Positions 6,762 to 13,129 of a stretch of DNA of 31,157 nucleotides are shown in pieces; the stretch's first letter is position 1; each line of letters starts with the position of its first letter. Where the stretch lies: the IMG/VR virus record IMGVR_UViG_3300001392_001719, positions 1 through 31,157 of that record; one strand, 5' to 3'. Under the pieces are notes generated by a model, which worked only from the letters and a program-made list of their open reading frames with translations, did no database searches and was not told the DNA's origin. A program made the translations under genes and the position numbers. This stretch comes from a virus.

Positions 6762-7265
6762 ATGGCAGAGCAGAATCGGAAGACGACAGAGCAGAAACTG
6801 TGGCGCATGGAGGCCGAAAGAGTAGTCAGTTTGTATCTGGATTACGTGTTCGCAGACAGTGACGCCGACGACATAGCCAGAGAGTCCCGGCACATCCTTG
6901 GCACCTACTCTGAGCATGGATCACTGCCGAAGGGTTCGGGCTTCGCTGGATTCTGCAAGCTGGGAGGAAAGATTGACCGGATGCGATACCGCGACGTAAC
7001 CAGGCCAATGATCCAGGCTAAAGAGGCCATGGAGAAGGTTGGAGATGACGACCAGATAAACGCCTTATGTGTTGACCGCATGTACCGTGACCGGACGCGG
7101 GCAGTGGCAACCGATCCGCTCAACGGCAAGACCAGGGAAATCACCTACCGAACCAAGGATTGCGCCCGCAAGCTGAACATCTCGGAGGACGTTTATCGCA
7201 AGCGCGTAAGCCGGGGCTATCAGGCCCTTGAGAGCGTCCTACAATCACGCAAACAGGCTGCTTGA
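6762..7265 (+). CDS. Candidate late-gene regulator in the position of lambda Q
   Basis: ATG 6762 has a good site (GAGGGTG) and gives 167 residues. A longer in-frame start at 6714 would run deep into the previous gene and is rejected. The C-terminus has an HTH-like segment (CARKLNISEDVYRKRVSRGYQALE), reminiscent of sigma region 4 or of phage antitermination/late-activator proteins. The gene directly precedes a strong promoter and two terminators, exactly the layout of Q and its target in lambdoid phages. The functional label rests on context plus the HTH, since I do not recognise a Q, ArpU or RinA sequence with certainty. The stop codon lies inside the promoter -35 box. Confidence 0.62.
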   Translation: MAEQNRKTTEQKLWRMEAERVVSLYLDYVFADSDADDIARESRHILGTYSEHGSLPKGSGFAGFCKLGGKIDRMRYRDVTRPMIQAKEAMEKVGDDDQINALCVDRMYRDRTRAVATDPLNGKTREITYRTKDCARKLNISEDVYRKRVSRGYQALESVLQSRKQAA

Positions 7266-7289
7266 CAATCAGTCACAAAAGGGTAGACT
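7262..7289 (+). promoter_or_regulatory. Candidate late promoter pR'-like
   Basis: A perfect TTGACA at 7262-7267 is followed after 16 bases by TAGACT at 7284-7289 (four of six -10 matches). Transcription would begin near 7296. A second -10-like box, TAGTAT at 7296-7301, lies at the expected start, like the sigma-dependent pause element used by Q-type antiterminators. Only two terminators and then the lysis genes lie downstream. Confidence 0.68.
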
Positions 7290-7315
7290 CAGAAATAGTA
7301 TTCAAGACTTTCCCC

Positions 7316-7349
7316 AAAAGCCGCCCGGTTCCGCCGTCGCGGCTTTTTT
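7316..7349 (+). terminator. Intrinsic terminator tR'-like
   Basis: The stem GCCGC (7320-7324) pairs with GCGGC (7339-7343) and is lengthened by flanking A/T pairs. It is followed by six T residues at 7344-7349. It lies about 20 bases after the predicted start of the late transcript, so without antitermination the transcript would be very short. Confidence 0.75.
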
Positions 7350-7393
7350 GTTGCCTGATTGAAAATTCCCTGGCCGGGTTCGCCTGACCAGAT

Positions 7394-7418
7394 GCCTCGC
7401 CAAGTGCGGGGCTTTTTT
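7394..7418 (+). terminator. Second intrinsic terminator before lysis genes
   Basis: GCCTCGC (7394-7400) pairs with GCGGGGC (7406-7412) across a 5-base loop, with one G-T pair, and is followed by six T residues. It is the second of two terminators in tandem and lies just upstream of the ribosome site of the first lysis gene. Confidence 0.75.
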
Positions 7419-7434
7419 ATTTCTGGAGGTCGCC

Positions 7435-7872
7435 ATGCCAAACGTCATCCTTGAGCGTTTCGCATACTCACCCGATGGCACCTTTGGCCGCCTCTCTTTG
7501 CCCAACGGAAAGTCATTCTTCACCGTTGAGCGCCCCTGGTTATCGAACAAGCCCTATGAGAGCTGCATTCCTGACGGCATTTACGTGATGGAAAAGCGCC
7601 GCTCTCCGGTTGTTGAGCGCACATCTGGCGGCGATTACCTGGAAGGATGGGAAATCACCCACGTTCCCGGTCGCACCTACATCATGATTCACCCCGGCAA
7701 CTGGCCTGAGAACTTCCAAGGCTGCATTGGCGTGGGCCTGAACTATCAGATCATTGATGAGCGCAACGCCGTCTCACAGTCCCGGATCGCCTTCTCTCAG
7801 GTCATGGCTGCACTGGATGGTCGCGACACATGGCGCCTTGAAATTCGCCCGTTCTTGATGGAATACCCATGA
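7435..7872 (+). CDS. DUF5675 family protein, first gene of lysis cassette
   Basis: The 145-residue protein matches the DUF5675 pattern: VERPWLSNKPYESCIPDGIY, then HVPGRTYIMIHPGNWPENFQGCIGVG. Conserved His86, Asn89 and Cys97 form an H-P-G-N then G-C-I motif that recalls the His/Cys catalytic pair of L,D-transpeptidases; this similarity is my inference. The gene is first in the late transcript and precedes two holin-type genes, so a role in cell-wall attack or lysis is plausible. No lysozyme, transglycosylase or amidase motif is present. Start ATG has the site CTGGAGGT at 7424-7431. Confidence 0.78.
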   Translation: MPNVILERFAYSPDGTFGRLSLPNGKSFFTVERPWLSNKPYESCIPDGIYVMEKRRSPVVERTSGGDYLEGWEITHVPGRTYIMIHPGNWPENFQGCIGVGLNYQIIDERNAVSQSRIAFSQVMAALDGRDTWRLEIRPFLMEYP

Positions 7873-8282
7873 GCTTCCTCGGCAAACTATTCGGCAGCAC
7901 GGCGGCCCAGCCCATTGAGGCAATCGGCAACGTCTTCGACAAGCTGTTTACCAGCGACGAAGAAAAAGCTCAGGCCAAGGCTGTCTTTGAGAAGATTTCC
8001 CAACAACCTCACATCCTGCAGGCTGAAATCAACAAGGTTGAAGCTCAGCACCGCAGCATATTTGTGGCCGGCTGGCGCCCATTCATTGGCTGGGTGTGTG
8101 GATCAGCGCTTGCTTATTCGTTCATCCTGCGCGACTTGATTGCATGGGGCATGAGCATTTCCAATCCCGGCATTGCTCCGCCGCCTGAGCTGGCCATGGA
8201 GCACCTTGTGTCGATCCTGCTGGCCCTTCTTGGCCTCGGCGGCATGCGCACCTTTGAAAAGCTCAAAGGAAAGGCGAAATGA
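7869..8282 (+). CDS. Holin, three-TM family (Holin_3TMs type)
   Basis: The 137-residue protein overlaps the DUF5675 stop (ATGA). A soluble, charged N-terminal region (about 1-65, including FTSDEEKAQAKAVFEKI) is followed by the family hallmark AGWRPFIGWVCGSALAYSFILRDL and a final hydrophobic segment, VSILLALLGLGGMRTFEKLKG. These match the phage 3TM holin family (PF11351). Holins form lesions in the inner membrane at a set time to end infection. A 4-base overlap couples it to the next gene. Confidence 0.85.
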   Translation: MSFLGKLFGSTAAQPIEAIGNVFDKLFTSDEEKAQAKAVFEKISQQPHILQAEINKVEAQHRSIFVAGWRPFIGWVCGSALAYSFILRDLIAWGMSISNPGIAPPPELAMEHLVSILLALLGLGGMRTFEKLKGKAK

Positions 8283-8620
8283 GCTTAAAGGACATCGCGG
8301 GACAGCTGGCCAGCAACGCGCACATCAAGATCGAATCCGCCCCTCAAGGCATCTCGTACGCAACAAACGGCTTCGTCTTCGCCTGGGGCGCCATGACCTT
8401 CAATCAGATCATGATGCTGATAGGCACGGTGTTCGCCGTTCTCACGTACTTCACAAGCCTGTATTTCCAGCGCAAGCGCGACCAGAGAGAGCAACGGCTG
8501 CTTGAGCACCGGATACAGGCCGAGATGAACGCCGCCGAGCGCAACACCGACAAAACCGAACTGCGCAACTGGTCAGCGGAATCGTCGCCTGATGCCGATA
8601 GCGGCCAGGCCGAGAAATAG
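8279..8620 (+). CDS. Second holin-like or lysis accessory membrane protein (HP1-holin-like)
   Basis: The 113-residue protein has a polar N-terminus, one clear transmembrane span (about 40-62, FNQIMMLIGTVFAVLTYFTSLYF), then a long charged helix rich in Arg, Gln and Glu. This profile fits HP1-type or class III holins, or an inner-membrane spanin subunit. It starts with an ATGA overlap to the 3TM holin. Its last 48 bases are shared, on the other strand, with the end of the PEP-CTERM-like gene, which is unusual for a lysis gene. I favour holin or antiholin over spanin because no overlapping lipoprotein gene is seen. Confidence 0.66.
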   Translation: MSLKDIAGQLASNAHIKIESAPQGISYATNGFVFAWGAMTFNQIMMLIGTVFAVLTYFTSLYFQRKRDQREQRLLEHRIQAEMNAAERNTDKTELRNWSAESSPDADSGQAEK

Positions 8621-9121
8621 CAGGGGCAGGGTGGCTGGCTCCATCACTGAATAGGGTTGACCAATCTGAAAGTCCAGGTCGAGGTAGGATCTTTGAGAGC
8701 CAGGCGGAAGGCTTGCAAGCGGAACGATGAGTGAGCCCCAAAACTCGCCATTTTCGTGATTGTGAAGGTTGCTGGCAAAGTCGCGATCTCCTTCGGGCGC
8801 CCTGATTAGAAATAAGGGGCTGAACACGATTCCTGATGCGGGGTCCGCTATATCGTGGGCCTCCACAACGTGGCCAAAATAATAGTATTCGTTGGACGTT
8901 AGCGGGTTCGTTCCTGCGAAAAGGGCGTCAAAATAAGGTGACGTGAATCTAGCCCGGACCAAAGCGTTCAGCTCAGTATCCGCAACGAAATACCCCGCGC
9001 CATCAATGCTGGTTTCGGGATTGGACGCTCTAAAGGTCATGTCATACCGCAAAAGCGAGGCGTGGCTACTGGCTGAAGCGCTGAGCAATAGCAGCAGAAG
9101 AAATTTTTGTAGATAAGTCAT
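8573..9121 (-). CDS. Exported PEP-CTERM-like protein (reverse-strand moron)
   Basis: The 182-residue product from ATG 9121 has an exact ribosome site (GGAGGT, 4 bases before the start). In-frame codons up to 9169 lack one. Residues 1-21 form a signal peptide (TYLQKFLLLLLLSASASSHA). The C-terminus (159-182) reads V-M-E-P-A-T, a hydrophobic helix and RRRFR, the tripartite layout of PEP-CTERM sorting tails, with Met in place of the first Pro. Hosts with exosortase cut and anchor such proteins at the surface. The middle is a beta-rich extracellular domain without a family match. Reverse orientation in a late operon marks it as a moron, probably active in the lysogen. Confidence 0.72.
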   Translation of the reverse strand: MTYLQKFLLLLLLSASASSHASLLRYDMTFRASNPETSIDGAGYFVADTELNALVRARFTSPYFDALFAGTNPLTSNEYYYFGHVVEAHDIADPASGIVFSPLFLIRAPEGDRDFASNLHNHENGEFWGSLIVPLASLPPGSQRSYLDLDFQIGQPYSVMEPATLPLLFLGLAAIGIRRRFR

Positions 9122-9194
9122 ATGCACCTCCGTGTATTGGTGATTCCCAAAAGCACGATTTATGCCCACTCAATGCAAACAGTTAGTTACAGGT

Positions 9195-9231
9195 CGAGCT
9201 GAAGCTCGTGTGTAACGAAAGCTGACGCTTT
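9195..9231. repeat. Two tandem short hairpins
   Basis: CGAGC (9195-9199) and GCTCG (9204-9208) flank the loop TGAA. AAAGC (9218-9222) and GCTTT (9227-9231) flank the loop TGAC. Both have 5-bp stems with 4-base loops, 9 bases apart, in the 142-bp spacer between the reverse-strand moron and the forward fibre gene. They lack T-runs. They may be protein binding sites or RNA processing/stability elements. Confidence 0.45.
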
Positions 9232-9263
9232 GAATTGATATTGAGAGTTTCTGGAGCCCGCCG

Positions 9264-10412
9264 ATGACCATCGCCATCCCAGACAACAGAGTCTTGATCC
9301 TTGTGGCCAAGGATGGGGGTGGGTTTCAGTCTGAGGGGCTGGATAGTGGGTCTTCGGGTGGCGATTCGGGTGGCACCAGTGCGCTTGCATGGTCGGCTGA
9401 AGACGGCCTGGGTGATCAGAACGAGATCGTTTTAACGACTGATACTTATACGTTCTCTGCCCCGTCAAAGTCGGCCTGGCTGGGGTTTGGCGAAGGCTGG
9501 TTGTACAGCCAATCTGATGATACGCCAATGGCTCAGTCCATCAGCGTTAATGGCGAAACTATCACTTATGAATATGGCGTCGGCAGTGAGAATCGATTTG
9601 TCAAAACGGTTGACGGGATCAAGGTCCTCGAATCAACCCTGATCCCATCACTTGGAACGGGCTACAACGCTGGGTTTATCAACTGGGATAATGGCGCGGC
9701 TATCCCCGCTGGAGACGCCATCTTTATGTTTGCGCGAGTCAGATGCACTGACGGATCGGTTAACAATGCATCTTTCCAGTGGAAACAAGAGCGGATACGT
9801 GCCTACGTGAACCTAAGCGGGGCCAGCCACAACTCGGCTTATGTTGCCGAAACGACCCCGTCTGGGTCGGGCTCTCGGATTGTGGAGTACGAGGGAAACG
9901 ATGGGGCCGCGTCGTCCCTGTACACCAGCGTACCTAAACACGGCGACGGTTGGTTTAACCACGGGTGGCTGTGGAAAATAAATACGCCGGATCAGTCCGA
10001 CGGCTTGATGGTGAAGTTAACACAGAATGACGGCAGCACAGGACTTACTGTGGACGACGACCCCGACAACTCCAGCGGTGACAGCGGGCGGGATACAATT
10101 CGCAGCTCGGAGTCGGAGCGCCCTCGGTTTGCATCCATTCAGGATTACATTGGAAACAATGGCGACAACACCACAAATATTCTTCTTCAGAGAACCGACC
10201 AATACTGGCAACTTAACGGAACGCATTTCTTTTTGTCCGACAACTCTAACCCTGCCTCTGCCGGCCTGTTCTGGCCATTAAGAGTGATTTCTGTGAGCGG
10301 GACCCAAACAGCAACGCTGAAGCTCTGGAAAGGCACGTTCGCCGATTATTCAGGAAAGGCCATTCTGGTGTATGACGAAGATATGAGCTTTATTGCGGGG
10401 GTCGATCTCTAA
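9264..10412 (+). CDS. Large beta-rich phage surface/fibre-like protein
   Basis: The 382-residue protein begins with a short hydrophobic beta segment (IAIPDNRVLILVAKDG), then a Gly/Ser/Asp-rich linker (about 20-37), then long Gly/Asn/Asp/Ser-rich sequence typical of beta-sandwich surface proteins. No signal peptide is seen, so it is probably a virion part and not secreted. The gene follows the lysis cassette, is in the late direction, and its stop touches the ATG of the Ig-domain gene (TAATG). A receptor-binding, fibre or capsid-decorating role is plausible. Ribosome site: GGAG at 9253-9256. I do not recognise a family. Confidence 0.6.
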   Translation: MTIAIPDNRVLILVAKDGGGFQSEGLDSGSSGGDSGGTSALAWSAEDGLGDQNEIVLTTDTYTFSAPSKSAWLGFGEGWLYSQSDDTPMAQSISVNGETITYEYGVGSENRFVKTVDGIKVLESTLIPSLGTGYNAGFINWDNGAAIPAGDAIFMFARVRCTDGSVNNASFQWKQERIRAYVNLSGASHNSAYVAETTPSGSGSRIVEYEGNDGAASSLYTSVPKHGDGWFNHGWLWKINTPDQSDGLMVKLTQNDGSTGLTVDDDPDNSSGDSGRDTIRSSESERPRFASIQDYIGNNGDNTTNILLQRTDQYWQLNGTHFFLSDNSNPASAGLFWPLRVISVSGTQTATLKLWKGTFADYSGKAILVYDEDMSFIAGVDL

Positions 10413-12592
10413 TGGCATCGATTCTTGGCAAGCTAGGAATACAGGAGGGCGATTCCTACACAGCCGCTGCTGGAAGCAATAGGGCGGTTGTTGTTGCCGG
10501 CACGGGTGAATCCGCATTCTCAAGCCGTGAAATTGTCGGCATAACCTTTGGTGGTGTTGCAATGACTCGGGCAGCCTATACGGGCGACACCGAGACGGCC
10601 AAAGGCGGGGTTTACTACATACTGGAGTCGCAAATACCCGCAGGCTCAAGTGTTATAGCGGTTGATTGGGACGGGCAGGTCCACGATGCATTTACCGGGG
10701 CTGTCTACACTCTTGGCGGAATTGATCAGGCTACTCCCGTCAATAACTTCAATTCCGCTGTTGGCGTGAGCCTGTTCGACCTCGATATAACGTTTAACGG
10801 CGTTGATGGTGGCGTTCTAGTTGCTGGCGCAGGCTCCAACTCGCCGGCTGATACGCTGAACCAGTCGTCCACTATATCTGCCACAACAACGACAGTAACG
10901 GTTGACCACGCGCAAACTACAGCAGGGCATGAAGGCTCGGCGATTTCTGGCGTGTTGAGCGCGGCAGGATCGGAGACGCTTGGGCTGAGATATTCCAGCG
11001 AGACGGACCCCGTTGGGGCGCTGGCTGTATTTAACCCTTCAGGCGCAGGCCCCTCCGGCCCCTCCCTAGACACAGTCCCTTCGACAGCCTACCCCGGCCA
11101 GTCTCGCACGGTTTTGGGCTCTGGCTTCGGTGCAACTCAGGGAACAGGTGGGCTGACAATCGGCGGTGTATCCCAGACGATCACCGGTTGGTCAGATACC
11201 AGCATTACGTTCACCACGGTCTTGGGCGCAAACAGCTACGGCACCGGAAAGGTCGTTGAGCTGACCACCGATGCAGGTGGCACAGATACTGGAGCGATTG
11301 AGCTTGTTGCGGATACGGCGGGCGGCTTTGGCGTGGTCACCATGTCCAGCCCGAACACTACGGACGAGTCAAGCGTTGCCTTTGGCGCAACCCCGACCGT
11401 GGTAACCGGTGACCAGTTTGAATGGGAAGACTTCAACGCCCTGGGTAATCTCGTTATTGACGCAGAGGGCTTTGTGTCCAGCGTTGATACAGAAGGCGCT
11501 TTCCGTGGCCGGTTCTGGGATGCCTCAGACGGCACATGGGGCAGCGTTAATACGTTCACCGCGAGTGCAACTGACGAAACCGCCCCCACCATCTCAAGCG
11601 CCGCTGTGCCCACGGCAGGCAATAACATCGCCGTACAGATGTCCGAATCCATGCAGGTTGGCGCAGGCGGATCTGGCGGCTGGACCATCAGCCTTGCAGG
11701 CGTCTCTGTCAGTTCTGCGTCGGTAGACGGCACAGACGACACGATTGTTAACCTGACGCCATCGCGCACCCTGACCGACGAAGACACGCTGACCATTGGC
11801 TATACGCAGCCCGGAGACGGCTTTCAGGATCAGGCGGCCACGCCAAACGATCTGGCAACGCTCAGCGGGCAGGTAGTAACGAACAACAGCACCCAGCAGC
11901 CGCCCGATGTGACGGGGCCGGTTACCCAGAGCGTGGGTGTGCCAACTGCTGGCACTTACGCCATTGGCGATGACCTGAACTTTACCGTCAACTGGGACGA
12001 AGCCGTTACGGTCACCGGTACTCCGGCGCTGAATCTGGATATTGGCGGATCTTCCCGCCAAGCCAACTACGCATCTGGCTCTGGCACAGCGGCCCTGGTG
12101 TTCACGTACACCGTCCAGGAAGGCGACGAGGATACGGACGGCATTGCCGTATCAAGCCTCACCCTGGATGGCGGAACGCTGCAGGATAGCTCAGGCAACA
12201 ATGCCACCCTCACGCTTAACAGTGTGGGCGACACTTCTGGCGTTCTGGTCGATGGCATCAGGCCGGTTATCTCAATCAACGCCCTGACCACCACAGACAC
12301 CACTCCGCTCCTTACGGGCAGTGCAGGGGATGCGGTAAGCCTCACCCTGGTCGTCAACAGCGTTACCTACAACCCCACTCCTTCCGGTGGCACATGGAGC
12401 CAGCAGCTTCCAGAACTGGCCCTCGACACCTACCCAGTGACCCTGAACGGGGAGGATGCGAACGGGAATGCGGCGGTTGAGGCTCAGGCGGTGCTGGCTA
12501 TCGTTGATGAGATCGTTACTGCTGGGAATGGTTTGTTCAGGCCGCTGTTCAGAGCGAACGCAAAATCTACTTTCAAAAATCTATTCAGGTGA
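10412..12592 (+). CDS. Ig-like multidomain adhesin/fibre-type protein
   Basis: The 726-residue protein looks modular. An N-terminal beta domain spans about 1-212. An IPT/TIG-like domain follows (about 215-300, PGQSRTVLGSGFG). A connecting domain lies at about 300-385. A SwmB-like domain spans about 388-490 (ALTDEDTLTIGY-type strand, YTQPGDGFQDQAATPND). An adhesin Ig repeat spans about 495-620 (AIGDDLNFTVNWDEAVTVTG, then GTAALVFTYTVQEGDEDTDG). A last Ig-like fold reaches about 700. The tail has a repeated LFR motif (GLFRPLFR, FKNLFR). Such domains are common in bacterial surface adhesins and phage fibres. No signal peptide is present, so a virion-bound host-contact protein is likeliest. Confidence 0.68.
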   Translation: MASILGKLGIQEGDSYTAAAGSNRAVVVAGTGESAFSSREIVGITFGGVAMTRAAYTGDTETAKGGVYYILESQIPAGSSVIAVDWDGQVHDAFTGAVYTLGGIDQATPVNNFNSAVGVSLFDLDITFNGVDGGVLVAGAGSNSPADTLNQSSTISATTTTVTVDHAQTTAGHEGSAISGVLSAAGSETLGLRYSSETDPVGALAVFNPSGAGPSGPSLDTVPSTAYPGQSRTVLGSGFGATQGTGGLTIGGVSQTITGWSDTSITFTTVLGANSYGTGKVVELTTDAGGTDTGAIELVADTAGGFGVVTMSSPNTTDESSVAFGATPTVVTGDQFEWEDFNALGNLVIDAEGFVSSVDTEGAFRGRFWDASDGTWGSVNTFTASATDETAPTISSAAVPTAGNNIAVQMSESMQVGAGGSGGWTISLAGVSVSSASVDGTDDTIVNLTPSRTLTDEDTLTIGYTQPGDGFQDQAATPNDLATLSGQVVTNNSTQQPPDVTGPVTQSVGVPTAGTYAIGDDLNFTVNWDEAVTVTGTPALNLDIGGSSRQANYASGSGTAALVFTYTVQEGDEDTDGIAVSSLTLDGGTLQDSSGNNATLTLNSVGDTSGVLVDGIRPVISINALTTTDTTPLLTGSAGDAVSLTLVVNSVTYNPTPSGGTWSQQLPELALDTYPVTLNGEDANGNAAVEAQAVLAIVDEIVTAGNGLFRPLFRANAKSTFKNLFR

Positions 12593-12598
12593 TCCCCC

Positions 12599-12943
12599 AT
12601 GGCAACAACACTATCCCCGGATACAACAGACCTGATGTTTCAGGAAAACGCGAATGCAAGGCAGCGCTACCGTCATGCTGAAACTATCAACGCGCAAACC
12701 GGAGAGTGGGTCATTCTTCCTGCTGGAGTTGAAGAGATCATGGTGAGCGTTGCGCCCGCTTCCGGGACGGCAAGGGTCGAGTATACCCAAGGAACAGTTG
12801 CTGACGCTGAGGCCGGCACGGCTACCCAGAGAGCATGGGATGCTGGCGATGTATCAGTATATACCGCCAGCGTGATGTCAAACACGGTGACTGCAATTCG
12901 CTGTGTGGCTTCTGCCAGCTGTGCCTTCGTGGTCACGGCGTGA
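12599..12943 (+). CDS. Small virion-associated unknown protein
   Basis: The 114-residue protein has an N-terminal helical stretch (DLMFQENANARQRYRHAET) and a beta-rich rest with many Ala, Val and Thr (EEIMVSVAPASGTARVEY, SNTVTAIRCVASASCAFVV). It ends the run of late genes before the noncoding packaging region. The size and profile suggest a small beta-barrel structural protein such as a fibre cap, chaperone or decoration subunit. The start is ATG 12599 with AGGTG 9 bases upstream. No family recognised. Confidence 0.55.
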   Translation: MATTLSPDTTDLMFQENANARQRYRHAETINAQTGEWVILPAGVEEIMVSVAPASGTARVEYTQGTVADAEAGTATQRAWDAGDVSVYTASVMSNTVTAIRCVASASCAFVVTA

Positions 12944-13061
12944 ACCAAAACGGTGCAAAATAACGGGGCCCCTGGAGGTCTGGCCAGCCCGCGGGGCCGG
13001 AGCAACCACGCGGTTTTCGTGAAATTTTTGGCCTTGTATAGCGCCTCACCAGTTGCCAGTT

Positions 13062-13107
13062 ATAACCATTTAATTATCAAACAGTTAAAACTGTTCGCTC
13101 TGGTTAT
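13062..13107. repeat. Nested inverted repeats in the packaging region
   Basis: The inner repeat is AACAGTT (13080-13086), 2 bases, AACTGTT (13089-13095), exact on both arms. The outer repeat is ATAACCA (13062-13068) against TGGTTAT (13101-13107), also exact. A perfect 8-bp palindrome, GTTATAAC, lies at 13059-13066. The arrangement suits binding of a dimeric HTH protein such as the terminase small subunit encoded next door. Confidence 0.7.
13075..13087 (+). promoter_or_regulatory. IHF binding site candidate
   Basis: TATCAAACAGTTA matches the IHF consensus WATCAANNNNTTR at every fixed position. The upstream flank is AT-rich (ATTTAATTATC), as IHF sites prefer. In lambda, IHF bends DNA within cosB to help terminase assemble, so the position here is meaningful. 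Confidence 0.6.
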
Positions 13108-13129
13108 TAAAACAGCGAGTGATTGAACC

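Larger units (their letters stand above)
12944..13129 (+). other. cos: Noncoding candidate cos/packaging region
   Basis: The 186-bp spacer directly precedes the terminase small subunit, as cos does in lambda. It contains GC-rich 8-bp palindromes GGGGCCCC (12965-12972) and CCCGCGGG (12988-12995), a possible nicking zone. On the right are CCAGTT at 13049-13054 and 13056-13061, ACAGTT at 13081-13086 and its inverse AACTGT at 13089-13094, possible small-subunit binding sites. A perfect IHF consensus lies at 13075-13087. This order, nicking zone then binding sites with IHF, mirrors lambda cosN-cosB. The assignment is inference. Confidence 0.55.

Noticed and set aside
9122-9169. Longer start for the PEP-CTERM-like gene
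   Set aside because: The added 16 residues would place polar sequence before the signal peptide, and the exact GGAGGT lies in front of the inner ATG at 9121.
9122-9263. Promoters for the reverse-strand moron and the forward fibre gene
   Set aside because: TTGCAT and CATAAA-like boxes occur on the reverse strand but with wrong spacing, and no pair on the forward strand reaches acceptable match and distance.
11236-12061. Several reverse frames across the Ig-domain gene
   Set aside because: They are Ser/Val/Ala-rich by-products of the repetitive Thr/Gly/Ala codons on the forward strand and have no ribosome site.
13002-13030. CACG-loop-CGTG hairpin followed by a T-run before terS as a terminator
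   Set aside because: The stem has only four pairs, and AAA separates it from the T-run. It may stop some transcripts but is too weak to report as a terminator.
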